Below, piece after piece: positions 17,632-25,423 of a stretch of 64,000 nucleotides of DNA. Below the pieces are notes generated by a model. The model did not search any database and had not been told where the DNA came from. It worked only from the letters and a program-made list of their open reading frames with translations. A program made the position numbers and the translations under genes. Location: the NCBI GenBank assembly GCA_023393475.1, contig JAEWLC010000044.1:62001-126000 (forward strand), read 5' to 3'. The DNA is from Pseudomonadota bacterium (lineage in GTDB: Bacteria; Pseudomonadota; Alphaproteobacteria; Rhizobiales; Devosiaceae). Numbering within the stretch: position 1 is the stretch's first letter; every line of letters begins with the position of its first letter.

Positions 17632-18054
17632 ATGAACGACATTACCAGCGGCAATGCCATTGCTGACAACGATCTCATCGATCTGAGCGCGGATATCGTC
17701 TCCGCCTATGTTAGCCACAATGCCCTGAGCGTCACCGACCTGCCCAAGCTGATTGGCGATGTGCACACTGCCCTGAAGAATCTCCAGTCCAACGTCGTTG
17801 TTGAGCCGGCCGAAGAGCTTAAGCCGGCGGTTCCCGTCCGCAAGTCCGTTGCCCCGGATTTCATCATCTGTCTCGAGGACGGCAAGAAGTTCAAGTCGCT
17901 GAAGCGGCACCTGCGCACGCACTACAACCTCTCGCCGGAAGAGTACCGCGAGAAGTGGGGTCTGCCGACCGACTATCCGATGGTTGCCCCGAACTACTCG
18001 GCGACCCGCTCGCGTCTGGCCAAGGACAACGGGCTCGGCCGCAAGGCCGCCTGA
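17632..18054 (+). CDS. mucR: Ros/MucR family zinc-finger transcriptional regulator
   Basis: The 140-residue protein has the Ros/MucR zinc finger in the C-terminal half. The putative ligands are Cys80, Asp83, His93 and His97 (FIICLEDGKKFKSLKRHLR), i.e. the Cys-Asp-His-His variant rather than classical Cys2His2. It continues with NLSPEEYREKWGLP, diagnostic of the family. The N-terminal part (about 15-55) is the oligomerisation region. MucR proteins are global, H-NS-like regulators of envelope, exopolysaccharide and cell-cycle genes in Rhizobiales. It is monocistronic with its own terminator. Confidence 0.93.
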   Translation: MNDITSGNAIADNDLIDLSADIVSAYVSHNALSVTDLPKLIGDVHTALKNLQSNVVVEPAEELKPAVPVRKSVAPDFIICLEDGKKFKSLKRHLRTHYNLSPEEYREKWGLPTDYPMVAPNYSATRSRLAKDNGLGRKAA

Positions 18055-18075
18055 TCGATCCGACATCTGATTTTC

Positions 18076-18112
18076 AAGTGGCCGCCCCGCACGGGGCGGC
18101 CACTTTGCTTTG
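18076..18112 (+). terminator. Rho-independent terminator of mucR
   Basis: AAGTGGCCGCCCC (18076-18088) pairs perfectly with GGGGCGGCCACTT (18093-18105) around the loop GCAC, followed by TTGCTTTG. The 13-bp stem lies 21 bases after the mucR stop. Confidence 0.88.
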
Positions 18113-18151
18113 TGCTCGCCTGACTTATCCCCGCATCCCCGATTGCCGGAT

Positions 18152-18169
18152 ATAGGAATATCGTCCTAT
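18152..18169. promoter_or_regulatory. Inverted repeat just upstream of the DnaA-domain-IV gene
   Basis: ATAGGA (18152-18157) and TCCTAT (18164-18169) flank ATATCG. The repeat ends 15 bases before the ATG at 18185 and touches the ribosome binding site GAGGAGG, so a bound protein or a small hairpin could control expression. Function is inferred from position only. Confidence 0.3.
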
Positions 18170-18184
18170 GTTGAGGAGGCGGCG

Positions 18185-18598
18185 ATGCGAAGCGTACTGG
18201 CACAGGCGGGCGATGCCCCCGCACCGAGACAACGGCCCAGAAGCCGGATTCTGCGGTTCGACCCGCAGCGCGCCGATCCGCGCGGTTGGCGGCTGGTCGA
18301 ACTGGTCGCAGCAGCGCAAGGCATCAGCGCCAAGGCACTGATGGGACCTGACCGCGGCAAGGCCGAGATTGCCCTCGCAAGGCAATTGGCGATGTACCTG
18401 ATGCACACGCACTACAGCAGGATCTATGCCGAGGTGGGCAGGTTCTTTGGCCGGGATCGCACCACCGTGTCCTATGCGTGCGGACTGATCGAGGAATTGC
18501 GCGAAGACGTTGCTTTCGACGAGAGCGTGGAGAAGCTCGAGACCGAGCTTGCCGGCGAACGCGTGGCGGAACGGGAGACGGTTCATGCAACGCGCTAG
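18185..18598 (+). CDS. Orphan DnaA domain IV (helix-turn-helix) protein
   Basis: The 137-residue protein resembles only the C-terminal DNA-binding domain of DnaA: AQGISAKALMGPDRGKAEIALARQ (about 45-67), then YAEVGRFFGRDRTTVSYAC (about 81-99). The latter matches the DnaA signature GRDHTTV, with His replaced by Arg. The AAA+ ATPase domain is absent. Such orphan proteins are common in alphaproteobacteria and are probably regulators; a binding site resembling DnaA boxes is an inference. GAGGAGGCGGCG sets the ATG. It overlaps the following DUF6456 gene by 14 bases. Confidence 0.8.
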   Translation: MRSVLAQAGDAPAPRQRPRSRILRFDPQRADPRGWRLVELVAAAQGISAKALMGPDRGKAEIALARQLAMYLMHTHYSRIYAEVGRFFGRDRTTVSYACGLIEELREDVAFDESVEKLETELAGERVAERETVHATR

Positions 18599-19349
18599 CA
18601 ATCATGCCTTGCGTTTCGTCCGAGCGTTGCTGGGGAGCGAGTGCGCCGAGCGCAACGGTGAGATGTTCGCGATCGTCGCCAAAGGCATGACCATCGGCCT
18701 GCCGGCGCCTGAAGTCAGGGACCTTGTGGCACATGGTGCAATTGATGGGGGCGAGCGGACTTGCCACGCCAATGCGGCGACGGCGCAATGGCTGAAGCGG
18801 CAGATGCTCGATGCGGACGCCTTCGCAGCGCAGCACCGCGTGGAGGCGGTCACTCCGGAGGGCACGACCCTCGACCTGGCGGAAAGTCCCCTGTCGAGGC
18901 TTGCCTCTGCGGGACCGGATGGCGCGGCGTTCCTGCGTCCGCACCAGGTCGAGGCGGGGGAGCGCTTCCGGCATCTCGTCGCGCGCACGCAACTGCAGCC
19001 ACGGCTGACGATGAGCTATTCGGCCGCGCACACCGCAGGCGGCAGAGGCGCGAGCCGTGCTGCGGACATTGGCGACACGGCGGCAGAGGCCCGCAAGCGC
19101 TTGGCAGAACTCTATCGCCAATTGCCGCGCGACTGCGCCGAAGTCGTTCTGGACGTTTGCGGTTTCGCCAAGGGATTGCAACAGGTGGAGACCGAGCGCG
19201 GCTGGCCACGGCGCAGCGCAAAACTGGTGCTGCGTATCGGACTGGACCGGCTTGCCGAGCTCTACGGGCTCAGCGAGTCCGCGACGGGTGCAGAAGTTGC
19301 ACGCCGGCGCGCCTGGATGGACGGGAAGCGAGTCGCAATGTTCGGGTGA
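18585..19349 (+). CDS. DUF6456 domain protein
   Basis: The 254-residue soluble protein has the C-terminal DUF6456 pattern: AELYRQLPRDCAEVVLDVCGF (about 178-198), then a WPRRSAKLVLRIGLDRLAELYGL segment (about 210-232). The N-terminal part is Ala/Arg-rich and variable. The ATG at 18585 lies inside the upstream DnaA-domain gene, implying coupled translation. The C-terminal region looks like a phage-style small helical regulatory domain. No enzyme motif is seen, and function is unknown. Confidence 0.75.
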   Translation: MQRASNHALRFVRALLGSECAERNGEMFAIVAKGMTIGLPAPEVRDLVAHGAIDGGERTCHANAATAQWLKRQMLDADAFAAQHRVEAVTPEGTTLDLAESPLSRLASAGPDGAAFLRPHQVEAGERFRHLVARTQLQPRLTMSYSAAHTAGGRGASRAADIGDTAAEARKRLAELYRQLPRDCAEVVLDVCGFAKGLQQVETERGWPRRSAKLVLRIGLDRLAELYGLSESATGAEVARRRAWMDGKRVAMFG

Positions 19350-19383
19350 TGGCGACGCTGCCAGCCCACCCGGAGACTCGACC

Positions 19384-19722
19384 TCAAAAGAACGGGCGAA
19401 CTTCGACCGGTGCGCGACAGGCTACAGCGGCCTTTCGACCCCAGGCGACGGCTTCTTCGATGGTGCCGACTTCGAGGACCCAGAAGCCGCCGACATGTTC
19501 CTTGGTCTCGATATAGGGGCCATCGGTCGTGGAGAGGCTGCCATCCGGCCTCGCCCGGACCGACACCGCCGTGCTTGGTGGCTGAAGGCCACCGACGAAC
19601 ACCCTCACACGGGCTGCCTTCATTTCTTCGTTCAGCGCCTCAATGTCCCTGCGTGTCTGGTCATTCTCGCTGAACGGCTCGAAGTCATCGGGATGGTGAA
19701 TGGCGACAAGGAACTGCGGCAT
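19384..19722 (-). CDS. YciI-like (YCII) domain protein
   Basis: The 112-residue protein starts MPQFLVAIHHPDDF and contains RVFVGGLQPPS and DGPYIETKEHVGGFWVLEV, the pattern of the YCII/DGPF family of ferredoxin-like folds. The DGP motif (about residue 67) is kept. Members are small cytoplasmic proteins of poorly defined enzymology. It converges with the DUF6456 gene and is followed by a 111-base gap from the glycosyltransferase gene. Confidence 0.82.
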   Translation of the reverse strand: MPQFLVAIHHPDDFEPFSENDQTRRDIEALNEEMKAARVRVFVGGLQPPSTAVSVRARPDGSLSTTDGPYIETKEHVGGFWVLEVGTIEEAVAWGRKAAVACRAPVEVRPFF

Positions 19723-19833
19723 GTGTCACTCCTCGGAGTTCTCGGGCAAGTAGCGTGCTCTACTCGTCGAGGGATAGACGAACGGCCGGATCGGGATTCG
19801 ACAGGCAGGTGTCTGCCCTGTTTCGGCGTCCGC

Positions 19834-20694
19834 TCACGGGGTCCACTTCGCGCTTGCGCTCATCCCGCCTGCCCAGGAGTTTGCCTGGCGCATCGGATCG
19901 ACGATGGTGCGCAGAAGCTGTTCAGGCGTAGCCTCATACTTCTCGACCGGGAACGGCTCGAATACGTAGCGCGGATCGTCGACAGGCGAGAGATCGATGT
20001 CGGGGCGCTGCAGCGGGTTGAAGAGGCCGAGTTGCGGCATGTAGATGCGCTTTGCGGTCTGCGAGAGCCATGCAGCCAGCCAGACGAACGAACTGACCGA
20101 CAGAGCGATGTTCTGCGCGTTCCGCGTTGTCTGGAAGTCGTCAAGCCAGTGATTGCCCGACAGGAAGCGGGCGTTCGGAAACGACTGCCGCAGTGCATCG
20201 GAATAGAAACTGGGACGCGTCTGCCCGGTGAATACCGGCCTGAGCCCGGTCCGCTCAAGCAGCGCGCGGTAATGGGAGATCGGCACCGGGTTGTAGTCCG
20301 GGTGGATGCCGCCAAGGGTCTCGGCCGCGCGAACATGGATGACGAGCTCGTCCGGCTCGGTGAACTGTCCACCGCTGCTGGTCTGGAAAAGCGCCATGAA
20401 CATGTCGCGTTGAGCCGAGAAGTACTCTAGGCGCAGTCCGTAGTACGAGACGATCACCCCGTCGCAATCGGGCTGGCTGACCGCGTCGACGACATCGGCG
20501 ACCTCGACCTTCTCGTACTTTGGCTTCAGCACGACGGGGTTTTTCGGGCGATCATTGGCCAGGAGGATGCCCCACTCGGGGATGCTCGGGCCGGTCACCA
20601 CCGAGTCTGGAATATGTCGCCGCAGATGCTCTGCAAACATCAACCGGAACATGAGGTTCCCGATGTTTGCGTGTTCGACGTAGATCTTCTTCAT
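19834..20694 (-). CDS. Glycosyltransferase resembling GT11 fucosyltransferases
   Basis: The 286-residue protein starts MKKIYVEHANIGNLMFRLMFAEHL. The GN-x-MF segment parallels the GNQLFQ N-terminus of alpha-1,2-fucosyltransferases. VIHVRAAE lies where GT11 enzymes have HxRRGDY, and SSFVWLAAWLSQ matches their S-FSWWAAWL motif near the C-terminus. The donor-site RRGD is not conserved, so donor and activity are uncertain. No signal peptide is present, so it would act in the cytoplasm on surface glycan precursors. The frame extends to 20733, but MKKIYV fits the family start. Confidence 0.5.
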   Translation of the reverse strand: MKKIYVEHANIGNLMFRLMFAEHLRRHIPDSVVTGPSIPEWGILLANDRPKNPVVLKPKYEKVEVADVVDAVSQPDCDGVIVSYYGLRLEYFSAQRDMFMALFQTSSGGQFTEPDELVIHVRAAETLGGIHPDYNPVPISHYRALLERTGLRPVFTGQTRPSFYSDALRQSFPNARFLSGNHWLDDFQTTRNAQNIALSVSSFVWLAAWLSQTAKRIYMPQLGLFNPLQRPDIDLSPVDDPRYVFEPFPVEKYEATPEQLLRTIVDPMRQANSWAGGMSASAKWTP

Positions 20695-20767
20695 CGGCAG
20701 ACGGTCCCTGACCCCACGGGTACTGTTCGCCAAATAAGTCGAGGCGGCAAGTACGAGGAGGGGAAGA

Positions 20768-21187
20768 TCAGGCCGCCAGCTGCCTTGCCTCGCCGCGCAT
20801 GCGGTTGACCATGGCGACGAGCCCGTTCGAACGCTGGGTGGTCAGGTGCTCGCGCAGGCCCAGCTCGTCGAAGATGGCGATGGCATCGGTTTCGACGATC
20901 TCGTGCGCCGGACGGCCCGAATAGAGCGCGATGAGGATGGCGACGAGGCCGCGAACGATCATGGCGTCGGATTCGCCGCGGTAGGTGAGGCTGGCGCCAT
21001 CGTGGTTCGAGGCGAGCCAGACCTGAGACACGCAGCCATGCACCTTGTTCTCGGCGTTTTTCTCGCTCTCCGCCAGCGGTGGCAGGGCCTGGCCAAGCTC
21101 GATGATGTAGCGGTACCTGTCCTCCCAGTCGTCGAGATAGGACAGGTTTTCGGCGATTTCGGCGAAGGCGGCAGGATGGCTGGTCAT
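20768..21187 (-). CDS. sufE: SufE family sulfur-acceptor protein
   Basis: The 139-residue protein has the SufE fold pattern, with LDDWEDRYRYIIELG at about 18-32 and the active-site Cys52 in KVHGCVSQVWL. SufE takes persulfide sulfur from SufS and stimulates Fe-S cluster assembly. The start is taken at the ATG at 21187 (MTSHPAAF); another in-frame ATG at 21205 is possible, and neither has a strong ribosome binding site. No suf genes are adjacent. Confidence 0.88.
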   Translation of the reverse strand: MTSHPAAFAEIAENLSYLDDWEDRYRYIIELGQALPPLAESEKNAENKVHGCVSQVWLASNHDGASLTYRGESDAMIVRGLVAILIALYSGRPAHEIVETDAIAIFDELGLREHLTTQRSNGLVAMVNRMRGEARQLAA

Positions 21188-21320
21188 TCCCTGTAGATAG
21201 GGCATTCGGCTGGGGGATTGAAGTCACAGATAAAGTGAGCCGCAGTGCGGGGCAGCGCACTGCGGCTCGGATCCAGGGATCGTGTTGGAGTAGCGTCGGG
21301 GAAGTGACGCGACCCCTGGA

Positions 21321-21617
21321 CTAACCCATCCTGTCCGGTCTCGGTCGGGGGAGCGGAACCGGGGTACTCGACGTATCCTGCATGGGCATGTCGACGGACG
21401 GGAGCTGGTTGCCCGCGAGCACGGTGAGAGCCACCTTGCCGCCGGCGCATTCGAGGTTGATGCAATCGCTGGCTAGGATCTGTGCCACGATGGCCTTCTG
21501 GCCGGCTTCGAGAGCGTCCTGCGAGGCGGCCGCCACGCTCCTGCCCAGGTCCTGATCCTTGGGCGCGATGATGAGGAACATCACCGTCAACCAGAATGCT
21601 GACCTCAGCAGGAACAT
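21321..21617 (-). CDS. DUF5330 family small membrane-anchored protein
   Basis: The 98-residue protein starts MFLLRSAFWLTVMFLIIAP, a single N-terminal hydrophobic segment, as in alphaproteobacterial DUF5330 proteins. SQDALEAGQKAIVAQI follows, with one Cys pair (SDCINLECAGG), then a Pro-rich tail. It is probably periplasmic, tethered by the N-terminus, with a possible disulfide. Function is unknown. It diverges from the DivJ-like kinase gene. Confidence 0.72.
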   Translation of the reverse strand: MFLLRSAFWLTVMFLIIAPKDQDLGRSVAAASQDALEAGQKAIVAQILASDCINLECAGGKVALTVLAGNQLPSVDMPMQDTSSTPVPLPRPRPDRMG

Positions 21618-21948
21618 TGTTGTTGTCGCCTCTTCCCGTTCGGCAGACCCACTGCCGTTGTTCGAAGCGAGGTTAGGCGCGGCGGCTTAAGTGCGGTTTC
21701 GGGATTTCGATAAAATTAGATGCAAATGCGCCGGCGCACTTGCTTTGGGCGCTCTGCCCACGATGTGTCGCCCTTCGTCTCTAAGGGTGCAACCAAACGT
21801 TTACGCTAACCCGAGAAACCCCATGCGCAACCCGATGGAACGCGTGCGGAACCGCCTTGGGGAGCCTTCCCCTTAAACCGCCATTAGGCGTTGAAGTGGA
21901 TTCTCCAGCCAACAATAAGAAGGACGTCGGGGCGTTTTGTTTCCAGTC
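21618..21948. other. Divergent intergenic region between DUF5330 and divJ-like genes
   Basis: These 331 bases hold the promoters for both flanking genes. An AT-richer patch lies around 21705-21730. No strong palindrome, full CtrA box or RNA structure was recognised. No convincing ribosome binding site was found close to the kinase ATG. Confidence 0.4.
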
Positions 21949-23760
21949 ATGCGTAGCCTCTGGACATGGTTGAATGGCGTCATGCACACGGGTCCGGTCC
22001 GTGGCGATGGCGGCCGGCCCGACGCCCTGCGGCGCCAGGCAATAGCGACCAGTGCACGCTGGATACTCCTCGCCGGCGCGGTCAGCATGCCAGCGGCGCT
22101 GTACGGGCTGACCCACGTCCTGATCCTCCCATTCGTCCTTTGCGTGATCGGCGTCGCATCCGGCATGCTGGCGCTGGCGCTGTGCCAGCGCGGCCAGTTT
22201 GAGCGCGCGGCCGCAGCGCAGGTCTATGCGACGATGCTCGCCGGCCTGCTGCTGACCGTGGCGGACCCGGCAATTGCGGATTTCGGCCTCGCGGTTGCCG
22301 TGCTCGGCCCCGTACATGCCTCGCTGCTCACGCGGACGCCGGTGAAGAAGCGCGCCTGGGCGATCCTGGTCGCCGTGGTCGCCTGCGGCGTGCTCGCCCA
22401 CATGGGCATGCTGAGCTGGCCGGAACCGTTCGGCTTTGCCTACGCACTGGTCGCCGGCTTCGCCTTCCTCGTCACCGCGGCGATCGTCGCCATGTCGGCC
22501 AACCGGCTCAACAGCGTGTTCGAGGTTTACGAAAAGGCCCAGATCAACGCGTTCCGGCACCTGATCGAGCACGTCCAGGACGCCGTCATGCGGTTCGCCA
22601 GCGACGGCACCGTGCTGTTCACTTCGCGCTCGGCCGAAAAGCTGTTCGGCTGCCGCCGTTTCGAGCTCAGCGGCAATGGCCTCGTCGAGCGCATCCACGT
22701 GCTGGACCGGCCGACCTATCTCACCGCCTTCGCCGAGGCCAACCAGGACGGGCAGACCCGTCGCGTCGAAATTCGCATGCGCCGCGATGAACCCGGCCCT
22801 TCGGCAGCTGCGCCCAAATTCGTGTGGATTGAAGCTTCGCTGACCCCGGTTGTCGACGAGGATGCACCCGGAGCCCGCAACGAGGTCGTGGTGCTGCTGC
22901 GCGACGTCACCGAGCGTCACGACTACATGAACGAACTCCAGCGCGCCCGCAAGGCGGCTGAAGAGGCCTCGAGCGCCAAGTCGCGCTTCCTCGCGACCAT
23001 CGGGCATGAGCTGCGCACGCCGCTCAACGCCATTGTCGGCTTTTCCGAGATGATGACTTCGGGCGTCGTCGGCGAAATGAGCCCGCAGCACAAGGAATAC
23101 GCGACGCTGATCCAACAGAGCGGCCACCACCTGATCGACGTCGTGAAGATGCTGCTGGACATGAGCCGCCTCGAGGCCGGCAAGTTCGAGCTGACGACGG
23201 AGCCGATCGCACCCGAATCGCTGGTCGAGCCGTGTCTCAAGATGGTCGACAGCCTGGCGCGCGAGAAATCGGTGCGGCTGATGACGGACATTCCGCGCAC
23301 GCTGCCGCTGTTGATTGCCGACGAGCGTGCCTGCCGGCAGATCCTGATCAACCTGCTGTCGAACGCCGTGAAGTTCTCGAACGAGCACTCGGTGGTGACG
23401 CTGGCGATGAAGCGGCAGGGCCGGCACCTCGCCATCTCCGTGGCAGACCACGGTATCGGCATGGGCGAGGAATCGATGCTGCGCATCGGCGAGCCGTTCT
23501 TCCAGGCACAGGATGGGCTGGCGCGCCGCTACGAAGGGACCGGGCTCGGCCTTTCGATCGTGAAGGGACTCGTCGAACTGCATGACGGGACGCTGCATGC
23601 GTCGTCGTCGCCAGGGGAGGGAACAGTGATGACTGTTCTGCTGCCGATAAACGGTCCGGAAACCAAGGTAGAGGAAACTCGTGCGGTAACGCCCCTTTAC
23701 CGGGACCCGGCAAAGCAGCAAATGCCCCAATGGCACGACGAAAGAAAAAGAGCTCTATGA
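21949..23760 (+). CDS. divJ: DivJ-like PAS sensor histidine kinase
   Basis: The 603-residue kinase has five or six membrane helices at about residues 37-185. A PAS domain follows (about 200-320, ending VVVLLRDVTERHDY). The HisKA box has phospho-accepting His353 (ATIGHELRTPLNAIVGFSEMM), and the HATPase_c domain shows INLLSNAVKFS, DHGIGM and GTGLGLSIVKG. The HELRTPLNAIIGFSE box is typical of the DivJ/PleC/PdhS cell-cycle kinases that act on DivK. The DivJ assignment rests on domain order, not on proof. A TTG at 21937 is an alternative start. Its 3' end overlaps the next gene by 31 bases. Confidence 0.75.
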   Translation: MRSLWTWLNGVMHTGPVRGDGGRPDALRRQAIATSARWILLAGAVSMPAALYGLTHVLILPFVLCVIGVASGMLALALCQRGQFERAAAAQVYATMLAGLLLTVADPAIADFGLAVAVLGPVHASLLTRTPVKKRAWAILVAVVACGVLAHMGMLSWPEPFGFAYALVAGFAFLVTAAIVAMSANRLNSVFEVYEKAQINAFRHLIEHVQDAVMRFASDGTVLFTSRSAEKLFGCRRFELSGNGLVERIHVLDRPTYLTAFAEANQDGQTRRVEIRMRRDEPGPSAAAPKFVWIEASLTPVVDEDAPGARNEVVVLLRDVTERHDYMNELQRARKAAEEASSAKSRFLATIGHELRTPLNAIVGFSEMMTSGVVGEMSPQHKEYATLIQQSGHHLIDVVKMLLDMSRLEAGKFELTTEPIAPESLVEPCLKMVDSLAREKSVRLMTDIPRTLPLLIADERACRQILINLLSNAVKFSNEHSVVTLAMKRQGRHLAISVADHGIGMGEESMLRIGEPFFQAQDGLARRYEGTGLGLSIVKGLVELHDGTLHASSSPGEGTVMTVLLPINGPETKVEETRAVTPLYRDPAKQQMPQWHDERKRAL

Positions 23761-25088
23761 CGGCAGCAACTTTTGCGCGCCTGCCCCTGCAGGTCGGCGG
23801 CGTCGCATTGGCCCAGGCGGGCCATGCGGCGCTCTGGGTCATTCAGCGCTATATGCGCTCGCCCCTCACCAATACGGCGATTGCCGCGCTCGTGGTCACC
23901 TCTGCCATGGCAGGGTCCAACGCGCTCTATGGCCAGCGGCATGAGCACCCGGCTCCGCTATTCGCGGGGGCCGAAGAAGTCACGACCGGCTCGATCCACA
24001 CAGAACCGGTGATCCCCCGGACCCGGCCGAAGAGCTTTGCCGTGAGCGCGCCCGCGCCGATAAAGCTCGCCAATACCCTGCAGCCCGCGGCCGAACCCGC
24101 TGCTGCCGGGCCGATCGGCAACAAGGACGTGTTCGAGCTCCAGCGCAAGCTGGAACAGATGCAGCTCTTCAGCGGCACCGTCGACGGCTACTACGGCCCC
24201 CAGACAGCGCAGGCCATTCGCAAGTTCGAGCAGCGCAGCGGACTCAAGGCCACTGGCGAACTCCGCCGCGAGACCATCGAGCTGATTCTGGCCGCCCCGC
24301 TGACGGCGATGGAGCCCGATGCAGCCCCTGTAGCGGCGCCGACGACCCGCGCGCCGGAACCGGCGGCGGTCGCAGTGCCGAAAGCCCAGGTGGCGCCGCT
24401 CGAGGAGGCGCTGCCGCCCCCGACGCAAGTGAAGCCACAGTCGCTGGCCGTCAACGTGAAGCCGCTCCTGCCGGTCAATTCCCCTAATGTGAAGGCCGCC
24501 GCCAAGACGACGACAGCCAAGCTCTTGGGACGTCCCGTGCCGCAGAGCCCCGAGCAGGCGCTCGAGATGGCCGCCGACACGGCTGGTGACGCGATCGGCA
24601 CGATCCTCGACGGTGTGCAGTCCGTGGCGATGAGCTCGCCGCCGAAGCCGGCGGTGCAGCAGCAGCAGTTCACCGCGCTCGGCAAGGGATCGGGCACGGC
24701 GGAAGCGGCGCCGGCTGTTGCTCTGGTTCCGAAGTCGCAGGCGGCGAAGGTCGAGCAGCTTGCAGCCTTGCCCGACAGTCCGCGCGTCGGCGTGCCGCTC
24801 AAGATCGAGGAAGAAGCACCCAAGCCCGGCGACACGATTGCCGTACTCGATACAGACGCCACGCCTGATCAGGTGAAGCCGATCTCGGTGACCGACCCCG
24901 TCGTGGTGGCCAAGGTCCAGCGCGGCCTCGGCAGCCTCGGGTTCCTGCATGGACCGGCCGATGGCGTAGCCGGCGAGGCGACCGCCAAGGCGATCCGCAA
25001 CTTCGAGGTCTACTTCAACTACAAGGTGACCGGCCGGATCACGCCCGAGCTATTGGACTTGCTGGTCGACAACGGGGCTGTCATCTAG
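23730..25088 (+). CDS. Membrane-anchored peptidoglycan-binding domain protein
   Basis: The 452-residue protein starts MARRKKKSS inside the end of the kinase gene. A single membrane segment lies at about 48-66 (TNTAIAALVVTSAMAGSNAL). Two PG_binding_1 domains follow: one at about 130-187 (VFELQRKLEQMQLFSGTVDGYYG) and one at about 393-450 (VQRGLGSLGFLHGPADG). A Pro/Ala-rich, low-complexity linker separates them. It probably spans the periplasm and binds the wall. Coupling to a DivJ-like kinase suggests a link between wall status and cell-cycle signalling, which is inference. Confidence 0.83.
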   Translation: MARRKKKSSMTAATFARLPLQVGGVALAQAGHAALWVIQRYMRSPLTNTAIAALVVTSAMAGSNALYGQRHEHPAPLFAGAEEVTTGSIHTEPVIPRTRPKSFAVSAPAPIKLANTLQPAAEPAAAGPIGNKDVFELQRKLEQMQLFSGTVDGYYGPQTAQAIRKFEQRSGLKATGELRRETIELILAAPLTAMEPDAAPVAAPTTRAPEPAAVAVPKAQVAPLEEALPPPTQVKPQSLAVNVKPLLPVNSPNVKAAAKTTTAKLLGRPVPQSPEQALEMAADTAGDAIGTILDGVQSVAMSSPPKPAVQQQQFTALGKGSGTAEAAPAVALVPKSQAAKVEQLAALPDSPRVGVPLKIEEEAPKPGDTIAVLDTDATPDQVKPISVTDPVVVAKVQRGLGSLGFLHGPADGVAGEATAKAIRNFEVYFNYKVTGRITPELLDLLVDNGAVI

Positions 25089-25093
25089 CGGGA

Positions 25094-25423
25094 ATGTTCC
25101 GCACCGACCTCTGGGTGTCTGGCTTCGTCAGGCGCCACAACAGCATCGGCCATATCTGTGTCGTCAGCCGCCGCGGCGATCCCGTGGCGGGGCAGATTTT
25201 CGTCGAGGTCGATCACCTGAACGGCCAGGTCTCGCTCTACACGCCCGCGCCCGCGACGAGCCGCATCGACGATACGGAGGCGCGGCTGTTCCAGCTGCGT
25301 TTCGACCATGTCGACCCAATCAAGGTGCGTGAACGCATACTGCAGGAGCAGGACTTCGATCCCGACCTGTGGGTGGTATCGCTTGAGATGCGGAGCGGGG
25401 AGCCCGGGATCGAGCTGGCCTAG
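25094..25423 (+). CDS. DUF1491 family protein
   Basis: The 109-residue protein starts MFRTDLWVSGFVRRHN and contains GDPVAGQIFVEVDHLNG and a C-terminal WVVSLE. This is the pattern of the alphaproteobacterial DUF1491 family, often with a GG/AG-x-IF core. It is small, cytoplasmic and without known function. It lies 5 bases after the peptidoglycan-binding gene and so is probably in its operon. It overlaps the convergent DUF2336 gene by 4 bases. Confidence 0.83.
   Translation: MFRTDLWVSGFVRRHNSIGHICVVSRRGDPVAGQIFVEVDHLNGQVSLYTPAPATSRIDDTEARLFQLRFDHVDPIKVRERILQEQDFDPDLWVVSLEMRSGEPGIELA

Noticed and set aside
21781..23736. 651-codon open frame on the minus strand
   Set aside because: Antisense to the DivJ-like kinase, without any recognisable domain.
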